Origin: Bacteroidales bacterium
Lineage (GTDB): Bacteria > Bacteroidota > Bacteroidia > Bacteroidales > F082
Length of the DNA: 64,000 nt
NCBI GenBank assembly: GCA_017549805.1
Contig: JAFYNJ010000028.1
Span: 38,033-102,032, forward strand
Direction: 5' to 3'
In this document: piece by piece, positions 9,633-17,363 of the stretch
Layout of the letters: each line of letters opens with the position of its first letter
Position numbering within the stretch: position 1 is the stretch's first letter
Translations under genes and position numbers: made by a program
Notes under the pieces: generated by a model
Seen by the model: the letters and a program-made list of their open reading frames with translations, nothing else
Told to the model about the DNA's origin: nothing
Database searches by the model: none

Positions 9633-11079
9633 CCAAGCTTCCGGCCACAATCAGAATCGGATAAAACTCCAATCTTCCGAGCAGCATCAAGGCCGTACTG
9701 AAGAGTTTCATGAAGTCGGAAAGACCGGCGTAGTTGCCCATCGAGCCGATGACGCCGAAACCGGGTCCCACGTTGCCAATACAGGCGATGGAAGCCGACA
9801 TCCCGGTCAGGAAGTCCATGCCGCTCAAGGCAAAGACCACCATGCCGATGGCCATTGTGACCATATAGAGCATGATAAAGGAAATCACCGAAGATACCTC
9901 TTCTTCAGTCTTGGTGTTACCGTCCATCCTCACATAATCATACTTGTTGGGATGCGACAAAGTCTTGATCATCTCGACAGTCCCCCTCAAGGCAAACCAT
10001 ACGCGGTCGATCTTGATGCCGCCCGCGGTCGATCCCGAACAGCCGCACACCATGCCCCCCACCAGGAGGATGGCTTTGGTAAAGGCTGGCCAGAGGTTGG
10101 TGTCGGTGGTGGCAAAACCCGTAGTCGTCGTGATGGAACACATTTGGAACGAGGCCATCCTGAACGCCTCGCCAAAAGAGCTATAGGTCTTGGTGATCAA
10201 CAGGTTGGCGGTCATGCAGAGTGTTCCCAACAAGACGGAGCCCAAAAAGACCTTCACGATTTTGGTGTTGAACAGGTTCTTCCGGTTGCTGCCACTGGGC
10301 CAAAAAGTCGAGAAAATCAAGCTGAAATTGATGCTTGCCAACAGCATGGAGACGATCAAAATGGCCTCAATGACAGGGTTGTCGAAGGCGGCAATGCTGA
10401 TGTTTTTCGTGCTGAAACCACAAGTGCTACATGCCGACATGGCGTGGGTGACCGCATCGAACCAAGTCATGCCAGCCAGATGCAACCCGTAGGTCGAAGC
10501 CAAGGTCAGGCCCACATAAACGGTCATGATGCGATAGATGAACTGCTTTCGCCGACCGCGGTAATACTCCTTGGCGATGGACGAGAGCTCCATGCAAGCC
10601 AGCTGTGATTTCATGTCGTTGTGCGTGGAAATCAAAATGGAGATCAACGACACCACCCCGATGCCTCCTATCCACGCCGTGGCAATCCGCCAAAACAACA
10701 AGCCTTTCGGAACCGCCTCGATGTCGTTCAAGATGGACGCTCCCGTGGTGGTGAAGCCAGAGACGCTCTCGAACAAGGCATTGACGAAATTGAACTCATG
10801 CCCATACAGAACAAACGGCAAGGCACCGAACAAACAAGCGGCGACCCAACAGCCCGTGACGATAAAGTAACCTGCCTTGAGTTCAATTTTCCGCTGAGGT
10901 TTGGTGAAAAGGATGCATCCCAAACCGGCTGCCAAGGTAATGCCCGCAGAAATCAACAAGGGAAAGAAGCTGGCGTCAGAATGGTCAAGAAAAGCGATCA
11001 AAGCGGCAAGCACAATGAGCAAAAATAGGCTTAGTAGCGTAAAACCTATGAATCGTATGGTGATTTTAAAGATGCCCAT
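9577..11079 (-). CDS. trkH: TrkH-type potassium uptake channel subunit
   Basis: About 500 residues with many membrane helices. The four selectivity-filter loops of the Trk/Ktr superfamily are visible: TTTGAS, CSTCGFS, TTTGFA and NVGPGFG. TrkH takes up K+ across the inner membrane, normally gated by the cytosolic NAD/ATP-binding TrkA; no trkA is next to it here. ATG 11079 (MGIFKITIRF) is chosen because the frame upstream runs into the promoter. The 3' end overlaps the convergent acyltransferase gene by 56 bp. Confidence 0.9.
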   Translation of the reverse strand: MGIFKITIRFIGFTLLSLFLLIVLAALIAFLDHSDASFFPLLISAGITLAAGLGCILFTKPQRKIELKAGYFIVTGCWVAACLFGALPFVLYGHEFNFVNALFESVSGFTTTGASILNDIEAVPKGLLFWRIATAWIGGIGVVSLISILISTHNDMKSQLACMELSSIAKEYYRGRRKQFIYRIMTVYVGLTLASTYGLHLAGMTWFDAVTHAMSACSTCGFSTKNISIAAFDNPVIEAILIVSMLLASINFSLIFSTFWPSGSNRKNLFNTKIVKVFLGSVLLGTLCMTANLLITKTYSSFGEAFRMASFQMCSITTTTGFATTDTNLWPAFTKAILLVGGMVCGCSGSTAGGIKIDRVWFALRGTVEMIKTLSHPNKYDYVRMDGNTKTEEEVSSVISFIMLYMVTMAIGMVVFALSGMDFLTGMSASIACIGNVGPGFGVIGSMGNYAGLSDFMKLFSTALMLLGRLEFYPILIVAGSLVKRISSFPKRTIGQTESF

Positions 11080-11102
11080 TCTATGATTTCCCTTGAATTC
11101 GG

Positions 11103-11133
11103 CAAAAATAATGATCTTGTGCTTATTTATCAA
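11103..11133 (-). promoter_or_regulatory. Promoter of trkH
   Basis: On the minus strand TTG (11131-11133), a 20-nt spacer and TATTTTTG (11103-11110) fit the Bacteroidota consensus. It is back to back with the promoter of the AlkD-GNAT gene. Confidence 0.65.
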
Positions 11134-11143
11134 AAAAACTGCT

Positions 11144-11151
11144 TATTTTTG
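11144..11151 (+). promoter_or_regulatory. Promoter -7 box very close to the start of the AlkD-GNAT gene
   Basis: TATTTTTG ends only 8 nt before the ATG at 11160. Transcription would begin at or next to the start codon, implying a leaderless or nearly leaderless mRNA. Confidence 0.5.
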
Positions 11152-11159
11152 TTTTTTAT

Positions 11160-12353
11160 ATGAAAACCAATCAATTATACGATTCCATTCTTGCCCAACG
11201 CGACCCTTCGCAGGTGAAAGGTTTGATGCGCTTCTTCAAGACCGGCAAAGGCCAATATGGGGAAGGCGACCAATTCTTAGGCATCAAGGTGCCCGTAACC
11301 CGAGAAGTGGTAAAGCAATGCTGGCAAGAGGTCGGTTTCGACGAACTGGAGACCTGCATTGCCTCTGAATACCACGAGATGCGCTTGGCCGCCCTGCTGA
11401 CCTTGATCCAGGTCTTCAAACACGCGAAGAAAGACAAGGCCTTGCAGCAGCAATGCATCGACTTCTATTTGGCTCATACCCAATACATCAACAACTGGGA
11501 TCTGGTGGATCTATCCTGTTACGAACTGCTCGGAAATTGGCTATTGGACAAGGATCGCAGCTTGCTTTACGACCTCGCTCGCAATGGCAAGACCATCTGG
11601 GAACAGCGCATAGGAATGGTGAGCACCATGCAGTTTCTCCGTCATGGCCAACTTGACGACACCTATGCCATCGCGGAGATCTTCCTGGCCAAACCCAAGC
11701 CCCTCCACGACCTGTTGCAAAAGGCCGTCGGCTGGCTGCTCCGCGAAGCCGGCAAACGCGACGAAGAACGGCTTAAGGAATGGCTATCGACACATCATCA
11801 AGCCATGCCGCGCACGATGTGGCGCTATGCCATTGAGAAACTGCCTGCCTATTCTTTCCGTCACGCCACCATGGCCGACCTGCCCTTGATGCTCCGTCTT
11901 CGCGACCAAGCTCGGGAAATCATGCGTAGCTATGGCAACGTGAACCAATGGCCCGAAGGCTATCCGCCACAGGAGAAATTTGAAAAGGATATCGAACTCG
12001 GATGCAGCTATATGATGAACGACCTCTGCGGTACCACCGTGGCCACCTTCGCCATGCTCCCCGGTCCCGATCCGACTTACGCCATCGTCTATGACGGCCA
12101 ATGGCTGAACGATGCGCCCTATCTCGTAGTGCATCGTATTGCCAGCACGCCCGAGTCACATGGCGTTCTGGATGCCATCTTGGACTTTTGCGAGGCACAA
12201 GCCACCGACATACGCATTGATACCCACGCCGACAATATCGTTATGATTAACGGATTGAAAAAGCGTGGGTATCAGTACTGCGGCATCATCCACCTGCTCA
12301 ACGGCGATGAGCGCTTGGCTTTTCAGAAGACCATCTCTACTTCACTATCTTGA
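11160..12353 (+). CDS. AlkD-like DNA alkylation repair domain fused to a GNAT acetyltransferase
   Basis: The 397-residue protein has two parts. Residues ~1-230 are HEAT-like helices of the AlkD family, which excise bulky or cationic alkylated bases; NNWDLVD (~111-117) and WEQR (~147-150) sit where the catalytic Asp and the DNA-contacting Arg lie in AlkD. Residues ~236-397 (FRHATMADLPLMLRLRDQA... to KKRGYQYCG) match the GNAT fold that transfers acetyl from acetyl-CoA. AlkD proteins are usually about 230 residues and single-domain. Promoter boxes suggest a leaderless transcript. The 3' end overlaps the convergent neighbour by 17 bp. The target of the acetyltransferase part is unknown. Confidence 0.82.
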   Translation: MKTNQLYDSILAQRDPSQVKGLMRFFKTGKGQYGEGDQFLGIKVPVTREVVKQCWQEVGFDELETCIASEYHEMRLAALLTLIQVFKHAKKDKALQQQCIDFYLAHTQYINNWDLVDLSCYELLGNWLLDKDRSLLYDLARNGKTIWEQRIGMVSTMQFLRHGQLDDTYAIAEIFLAKPKPLHDLLQKAVGWLLREAGKRDEERLKEWLSTHHQAMPRTMWRYAIEKLPAYSFRHATMADLPLMLRLRDQAREIMRSYGNVNQWPEGYPPQEKFEKDIELGCSYMMNDLCGTTVATFAMLPGPDPTYAIVYDGQWLNDAPYLVVHRIASTPESHGVLDAILDFCEAQATDIRIDTHADNIVMINGLKKRGYQYCGIIHLLNGDERLAFQKTISTSLS

Positions 12354-14457
12354 AAACGATAGGAAGCGCTTCGTTGCCATTCTCGAAGTGGTAGTAAGTG
12401 TCGCTCTCACCGGTAACATTGGTGCTAAGCGTCATCACATAAGTCTTCCCCGACGAGAACACCTTGAAGAATTCTTCATCTTTTTCGGAGATGGCATTGG
12501 CATTGGTCAAGGTACGGGTGGCCAACACCTTGTTTGAAACAGCCTCTTCCAAAGTTTGTCCAGACTTCAGCTCATAGACGGTCAGCTCATATTCCACCGT
12601 ATCACCCTTGGTCACATTCTTGACAGAAGTCCAGGAGACAGGGAACGATTTGGCCTTCTTGATTTCAGGCACCGAGGTGGGAAGCTTGTGATTCACCGGA
12701 TCAAAGATATCGTCGCTTGAACGATCCACGGGAGCTTTCCATTGCGGTGTCGTGAAGCTCGGCACATCGGGATCGTCGCCCCATTGGAAAAAGACGCCGT
12801 TGGAATATTCCAACTCATCCTCCATGAATTCACGGGAGACGGTATCGTGGATGTGCTCTGCCAACATTTCGTTGACGTAGAAGCTGGTGTCGGCAATCAT
12901 GTAGTTCCAATAACTGGCCGTAAAGTTACTCGTCAGTTGCAGATAGTAGAGGCTGCCTTGCACCAACTCGCTACCCCATCCGGCAAGAGTACGGTTGATC
13001 ATTTCATGGCTATCCATTTTGTTGAAGCGCTCAGGAAGCGTTTCAACGGTCTCACTAAATAGCGGCATGTAAGAGGTAATGCTGTCGACGCCACCCTCCA
13101 TATAATCGTACAATTCAATGGTGTAGGAGACTTTCTTTAGCGAATTATGGCGCAAAGGCATGAAACCAACCTCCAAATCATCCGTCATGGGGACGGTGTA
13201 GTAGCCGTCGCTCTCAACATATTGACGCTTGGGAGTAGGCACATATTTTCTTTCTTCGGGATAGGTTGCCGTCAGGCTGGCTATTGTGGATGCGTCTTGG
13301 ATAAAACCAGTGAGGTATTGCTCTTTCATCTCGTCAACAATGCTCTCCAATCCCGACACTTCCTCAACTCCGCCTGTCCATAGGGTCAGACCGGCAATTC
13401 CTTCAAGGACTTCGCCTTCTTCGTCTTCATCATCCACGGTAAAACCGTATTTTCTCGAACGCCTGTTTGTAATGTCATTATTCAAGCCTGGCGGGACGGG
13501 ATTGTTGATATCATACTTGGAACCGATAATATCGTCAATAAAGCCCCAATAGAAGAACATCGGCTGGCTGACGCCATCGTTGGCGATGATGTATGGGTCA
13601 GATACACTTGTGGGCTTGATTCGTTCGGCCTTTACTTGGGCCACATAGAGCGCACCCCTTTCCATGCGCACTTTGACGTCGCGCAAGGTGTCGAGCACTG
13701 CGTATGACTTGTTGCGCACCTCGGTGGAAAAGACGGTGGGGTTGTACCTGATGGCGTCCTGATAGTTCTGACCTTCAAACACCTTCACCATCTTCAGACT
13801 GTATTTGAAACGGGCATTCCTTCCTGTACAGTTGGAGATGACAGGAGTCCAGAAGAAATTGATTCTCCTGGTAGGAGGCACCACCATGGTACCATTCAAG
13901 GCCAGCTGCGCACCTGCCAAGGGAGTCGCCAGTTCAGGAGCGGAACCTGAATAGCAGATATCGAATGAAGGACAAGGTCCGATGGTAATCGAGGGGCGGT
14001 TCGGATTGTCCCTGTCGTCCCAGCGGTAAATGTCCAAGCAAACCTCGTATGTGCCTTCGGGCAATTGTTGTGCGTTGACGGGATTGCTGTAATCGACATT
14101 GGTTTCCGTACGGTTCCAGACCTGGGTTTGCAACACATCCGACTTCAAGATGTTGACTCCCTCGGTAAGGTGGATGGGCTGCAAAGGAATCACTTCTTTT
14201 TTGGTGCGGACATAGAAGGAGCTGGTGTTGACCGTGAATTCCATGTCGAAGAAAATATCCAAACCATCGCTTCCGGCACCGGTCAATATGAACTGTACGT
14301 TGAAATAGTGAAGGGGGTCGTCCAAATAGCTGGTCACCGTCACCGGCAAGGCAGCAATCTTGGGGGTCATCAGTACCTGCACTGTCTGTGCCGACACACT
14401 CGTCAGTCCAGTAACAAGCGCAACCGCCAAAACAAGAATTCGAATAATGCGTTTCAT
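12337..14457 (-). CDS. Secreted protein with TANFOR-like N-terminal domain
   Basis: 706 residues with a signal peptide (MKRIIRILVLAVALVTGLTSVSA). Residues ~24-190 (QTVQVLMTPKIAALP ... LPEGTYEVCLDIY ... CPSFDICY) resemble the TANFOR domain of Bacteroidota secreted proteins, followed by fibronectin-like stretches (FFWTP, FFQWGDDP). It has no T9SS sorting domain or membrane helix, so a periplasmic or outer-membrane-associated location is likely. It is the second gene of an operon, 29 bp behind an outer-membrane barrel gene, suggesting they act together. The function is unknown; the TANFOR assignment is from memory of the family pattern. Confidence 0.6.
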   Translation of the reverse strand: MKRIIRILVLAVALVTGLTSVSAQTVQVLMTPKIAALPVTVTSYLDDPLHYFNVQFILTGAGSDGLDIFFDMEFTVNTSSFYVRTKKEVIPLQPIHLTEGVNILKSDVLQTQVWNRTETNVDYSNPVNAQQLPEGTYEVCLDIYRWDDRDNPNRPSITIGPCPSFDICYSGSAPELATPLAGAQLALNGTMVVPPTRRINFFWTPVISNCTGRNARFKYSLKMVKVFEGQNYQDAIRYNPTVFSTEVRNKSYAVLDTLRDVKVRMERGALYVAQVKAERIKPTSVSDPYIIANDGVSQPMFFYWGFIDDIIGSKYDINNPVPPGLNNDITNRRSRKYGFTVDDEDEEGEVLEGIAGLTLWTGGVEEVSGLESIVDEMKEQYLTGFIQDASTIASLTATYPEERKYVPTPKRQYVESDGYYTVPMTDDLEVGFMPLRHNSLKKVSYTIELYDYMEGGVDSITSYMPLFSETVETLPERFNKMDSHEMINRTLAGWGSELVQGSLYYLQLTSNFTASYWNYMIADTSFYVNEMLAEHIHDTVSREFMEDELEYSNGVFFQWGDDPDVPSFTTPQWKAPVDRSSDDIFDPVNHKLPTSVPEIKKAKSFPVSWTSVKNVTKGDTVEYELTVYELKSGQTLEEAVSNKVLATRTLTNANAISEKDEEFFKVFSSGKTYVMTLSTNVTGESDTYYHFENGNEALPIVFKIVK

Positions 14458-14486
14458 ATCAAGATGTATTTTATGATTCAGTATGG

Positions 14487-16454
14487 TTATTTTTTACTTT
14501 TTTTTGACTTAATCAAACGCGAAGCGAAACTATAGCTGTATTCCAACATGAGACGCACATCGGTATTGACAGCGATGTGCTGGCCGATGATGATGTTGTC
14601 GCTATAGTTACTGATGGAGAAGTAAAGGGACGCATTGTGGCGGTCCTTGTAAGTCAGCGAGGTACCCAAACGTGCGGCGAGAGAGAGGTCGTTGGTCATT
14701 TCGGTGCCGGCCTCTGCGCCTGTGCGGTGGGCGAGATATCTCAGCACCTGCTTTTCCGTGTCGCTCAGCTCTTCGGCTTCCGACTTTTCAACATTATAGG
14801 CCATTGTCAACCTGGCGTTGCCGGTAAGGGTCAGGTTCTCTTTTTCAATAAAGATATTGGTGATGCCGCCCGAGAGGCAGTGGGAGTTGTAGTCATTGCC
14901 CACGGAGCGTGACAGCGAGTAGTCGTAATTGGCATCCAGCGAGATACGCGAGCCGGTAAGATAGACCTCATAACCGGCACCGAAACTCGTAGTGGTGACA
15001 TCGAAGCTTACCCCTTCCATCTTCTTGTTGCGGTTCTTGTTCTGCAAGAGATTGAAATTCACCCCGAAAGTGTGATCGTTATCAAGCGACAAGGTGTAGC
15101 TGGGCGAAATGTCCAACGAGCGGGCAATCTGGTTGATGCGAACGGGTTCGGGGACGACCATTACACCGTCGGACTGTTTCTGCGTCACGGCATTGTACAT
15201 GAATCCCAAGGCTATGTTGTCGCCAAAATAATTGGTCCAGTTGACGGAATAAGAACCCACCTGGTTGGTGAATAGCTGTTTCTTGTCTAAATTGTCACGT
15301 TGCAGATAGCCATTCAAATTCAGGAAAGCGGTGTTTTCCAACAAATAGGTGGAGAAGTTGCCACCGAAAGTCTGGGCGTTTTGGTTGAATCCGTTGGCGC
15401 CCAAGGATGTGTAGTCGGGTTGCACAAAGCGGTAGGTCAATGTAGCGGAAACAGGCTTGAAGTTCAGATTCAACAAAGCGTCACCGGCAAAGCGAACCTC
15501 ACTGCCGTAACGGATATTGTACAAGCCGGAATTACGCAATCTACCCATGAGTCTGTTGGCCAACTCGACATCATCGCCTCCTTCCAGCACGATTTCCTCG
15601 CGCGTGATGTCGGGCGTGAACAAGCTGGCGCCCAAGTTGGCTTCAAACATCACCGATTTGCCAATGGTGAAATGTCCTTTCAAGCCCAACGCCAGGTTTT
15701 CCTTGCCTTTGATCGTCGAGTCGCGCACGATGAGCGCAGTGTCAACTACATTGGAAGAAAACACGTTGTACATATACCATTCCGAAGGCAAACTGTTCAA
15801 GTCGTCGGCGGCATGGAGGACGCTGAAGTCCACATAGTTGCGCATGCTACCAACAGCGACGTGGGCGGCATAGGCCTTGCGTTCGAACTGCGGGAAGGTG
15901 GTATAGGCCACATTGTTCAAACCCAGCAACGAGTCGGAAAGGTATTGGATGGCATCACGGTCATCGAGTTCGATACGGAAGGTGGTGGCATGGTTGAAAT
16001 TGCCGTAGAAGCCTCCGAAACGGAACTTGTTGCCTTTATATTCCATACCCACACCGTCGAATGAAATGCCGTTATACGTGTAGTTGGAAAAATTCATGGC
16101 GGCCGTGCCGAAATAGAAAGTGAACTTCTTCCATGTAGGCCTGAAGTTCATCGTGAAACTCGGCCTGGAAAAGGCAAATTGCTCGGCACTCACATTGATC
16201 AGATTGACACTCATCGGGATGCTGATGCCGTATGCATTAAACGTCATGTTGGCGTATGCAACGGTCGAGAACGGTGAATTGTAATGCAGGTCGGCATTAT
16301 TCCACGACGAGGTAATCTGGGTTCCGACCGTACCGGACACAGTCAGAGGGTCAACTAAGGTTTGCAGTTCTGAATACTGTGCCATCGAGGTGAACGGAAG
16401 ACCGAACAACAACGAAAAACAAAGGAAATACAAAAAGTGTAAACGACGTTTCAT
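14487..16454 (-). CDS. Outer-membrane beta-barrel protein
   Basis: 655 residues with a signal peptide (MKRRLHFLYFLCFSLLFGLPFTSMA). It has repeated amphipathic strands of alternating aromatic and polar residues (FRFGGFYGNFNH, YSVNWTNYFGDNIALGFMYN) and a basic tail after the last strand (YSYSFASRLIKSKKSKK). It is the first gene of a two-gene operon with the TANFOR-like gene. A weak -7 box (TATTATTG, minus strand, 16489-16496) precedes it. Its size suits a barrel of about 16 or more strands; transport or assembly function cannot be assigned. Confidence 0.7.
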   Translation of the reverse strand: MKRRLHFLYFLCFSLLFGLPFTSMAQYSELQTLVDPLTVSGTVGTQITSSWNNADLHYNSPFSTVAYANMTFNAYGISIPMSVNLINVSAEQFAFSRPSFTMNFRPTWKKFTFYFGTAAMNFSNYTYNGISFDGVGMEYKGNKFRFGGFYGNFNHATTFRIELDDRDAIQYLSDSLLGLNNVAYTTFPQFERKAYAAHVAVGSMRNYVDFSVLHAADDLNSLPSEWYMYNVFSSNVVDTALIVRDSTIKGKENLALGLKGHFTIGKSVMFEANLGASLFTPDITREEIVLEGGDDVELANRLMGRLRNSGLYNIRYGSEVRFAGDALLNLNFKPVSATLTYRFVQPDYTSLGANGFNQNAQTFGGNFSTYLLENTAFLNLNGYLQRDNLDKKQLFTNQVGSYSVNWTNYFGDNIALGFMYNAVTQKQSDGVMVVPEPVRINQIARSLDISPSYTLSLDNDHTFGVNFNLLQNKNRNKKMEGVSFDVTTTSFGAGYEVYLTGSRISLDANYDYSLSRSVGNDYNSHCLSGGITNIFIEKENLTLTGNARLTMAYNVEKSEAEELSDTEKQVLRYLAHRTGAEAGTEMTNDLSLAARLGTSLTYKDRHNASLYFSISNYSDNIIIGQHIAVNTDVRLMLEYSYSFASRLIKSKKSKK

Positions 16455-16536
16455 GGCAAGGATATTCGTTATTATTGGATTTGTTTTGCAATAATACGAA
16501 TTAATATGATAAAATCCTTACTTTTATAAAAAAATG

Positions 16537-16544
16537 TATTTTTG
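16537..16544 (+). promoter_or_regulatory. Promoter -7 box of the EFR1 ferredoxin gene
   Basis: TATTTTTG lies 30 bp before the ATG at 16575. It also argues against the in-frame TTG at 16542, which sits within the box. Confidence 0.5.
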
Positions 16545-16574
16545 TGTTCAGTTTCTTTTGAAAGGACAAAATCC

Positions 16575-17360
16575 ATGATTTGCTATTTCTCCGGTTGCGG
16601 CAACAGCCGCTATTTGGCCGAAACCATCGCAGCAGGCCTTCATGACACATTGGTTTTCATCCCTGAAGCGGCGCGTGAAAACCGTTACGAATTCACCTTG
16701 GCTGAAGGCGAAAGGCTCGGCTTTGTATTCCCCATTTATGCCTGGGCTCCACCGAAATTGGTTCTTGACTTCTTAAAACAACTCCAGCTGGCATCCAAGC
16801 CCGATTACCTCTATTTCGCCTGCACTTGCGGCGACGAATGCGGCAAGACCGAGGAGATCTTCCGCAAGGCCTTGCAGGAAAAGGGTTGGGAGTTGTCGGC
16901 ATGCTTCAGCACGAAGATGCCCGAGACCTATATCGGGATGCGTGGATTCAATCTCGACTCGGAGGAAAAAGCCAAGCAGAAGATCGAGGCTGCTGGAACC
17001 AAGATGACCCGCAACATTCCCCGCCTGTTCAACAAGGAACACTTCTCGGAAATGGATCTTGGCAAGGGCGCCTGGTTGAAGAGTTACGTAATCAACGGGA
17101 GTTTCAACAAGTTCGCCACCGACGATCGGAAGTACCGTTTCACGGACAAATGCATCAGCTGCGGCAAGTGCGTGGAGGTTTGTCCCTTGCAAAATGTCAC
17201 CTTGGAAGACGGTCACCCGAAATGGAACGGCCACTGCACCATGTGCATGGCCTGCTACCACCATTGTCCCGTGAATGCCATCCAATACGGCAAAGCCACC
17301 GAGGGGAAGGGACAGTACTATTTTGGAAGACAGAAGAAGTTAGAAGACAGAAGAAAATAA
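16575..17360 (+). CDS. EFR1 family ferredoxin (flavodoxin-like domain plus 2[4Fe-4S])
   Basis: 261 residues. The N-terminus (MICYFSGCGNSRYLAE) binds FMN in the manner of flavodoxins. Near the C-terminus CISCGKCVEVCP and CTMCMACYHHCP supply two [4Fe-4S] clusters. Such EFR1 proteins are cytosolic electron carriers whose partners are mostly unknown. ATG 16575 is chosen because the longer frame begins inside the promoter. The last ~11 codons (QKKLEDRRK) consist of purine-rich short repeats and look like an acquired tail. The GH92 gene starts 3 bp after its stop. Confidence 0.88.
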   Translation: MICYFSGCGNSRYLAETIAAGLHDTLVFIPEAARENRYEFTLAEGERLGFVFPIYAWAPPKLVLDFLKQLQLASKPDYLYFACTCGDECGKTEEIFRKALQEKGWELSACFSTKMPETYIGMRGFNLDSEEKAKQKIEAAGTKMTRNIPRLFNKEHFSEMDLGKGAWLKSYVINGSFNKFATDDRKYRFTDKCISCGKCVEVCPLQNVTLEDGHPKWNGHCTMCMACYHHCPVNAIQYGKATEGKGQYYFGRQKKLEDRRK

Positions 17361-17362
17361 AG
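17325..17362 (+). repeat. Purine-rich short repeat at a stop codon (EFR1 gene)
   Basis: The unit GAAGACAGAAGAA recurs with AAGTTA between copies. It provides the last codons and stop of the EFR1 gene and lies directly in front of the GH92 start. It is one of six such tracts in the window. Confidence 0.6.
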
Positions 17363-17363
17363 A

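Noticed and set aside
16542-16574. Upstream TTG start for the EFR1 gene.
   Set aside because: It lies within the -7 promoter box, and the flavodoxin-like fold begins at the ATG 16575.
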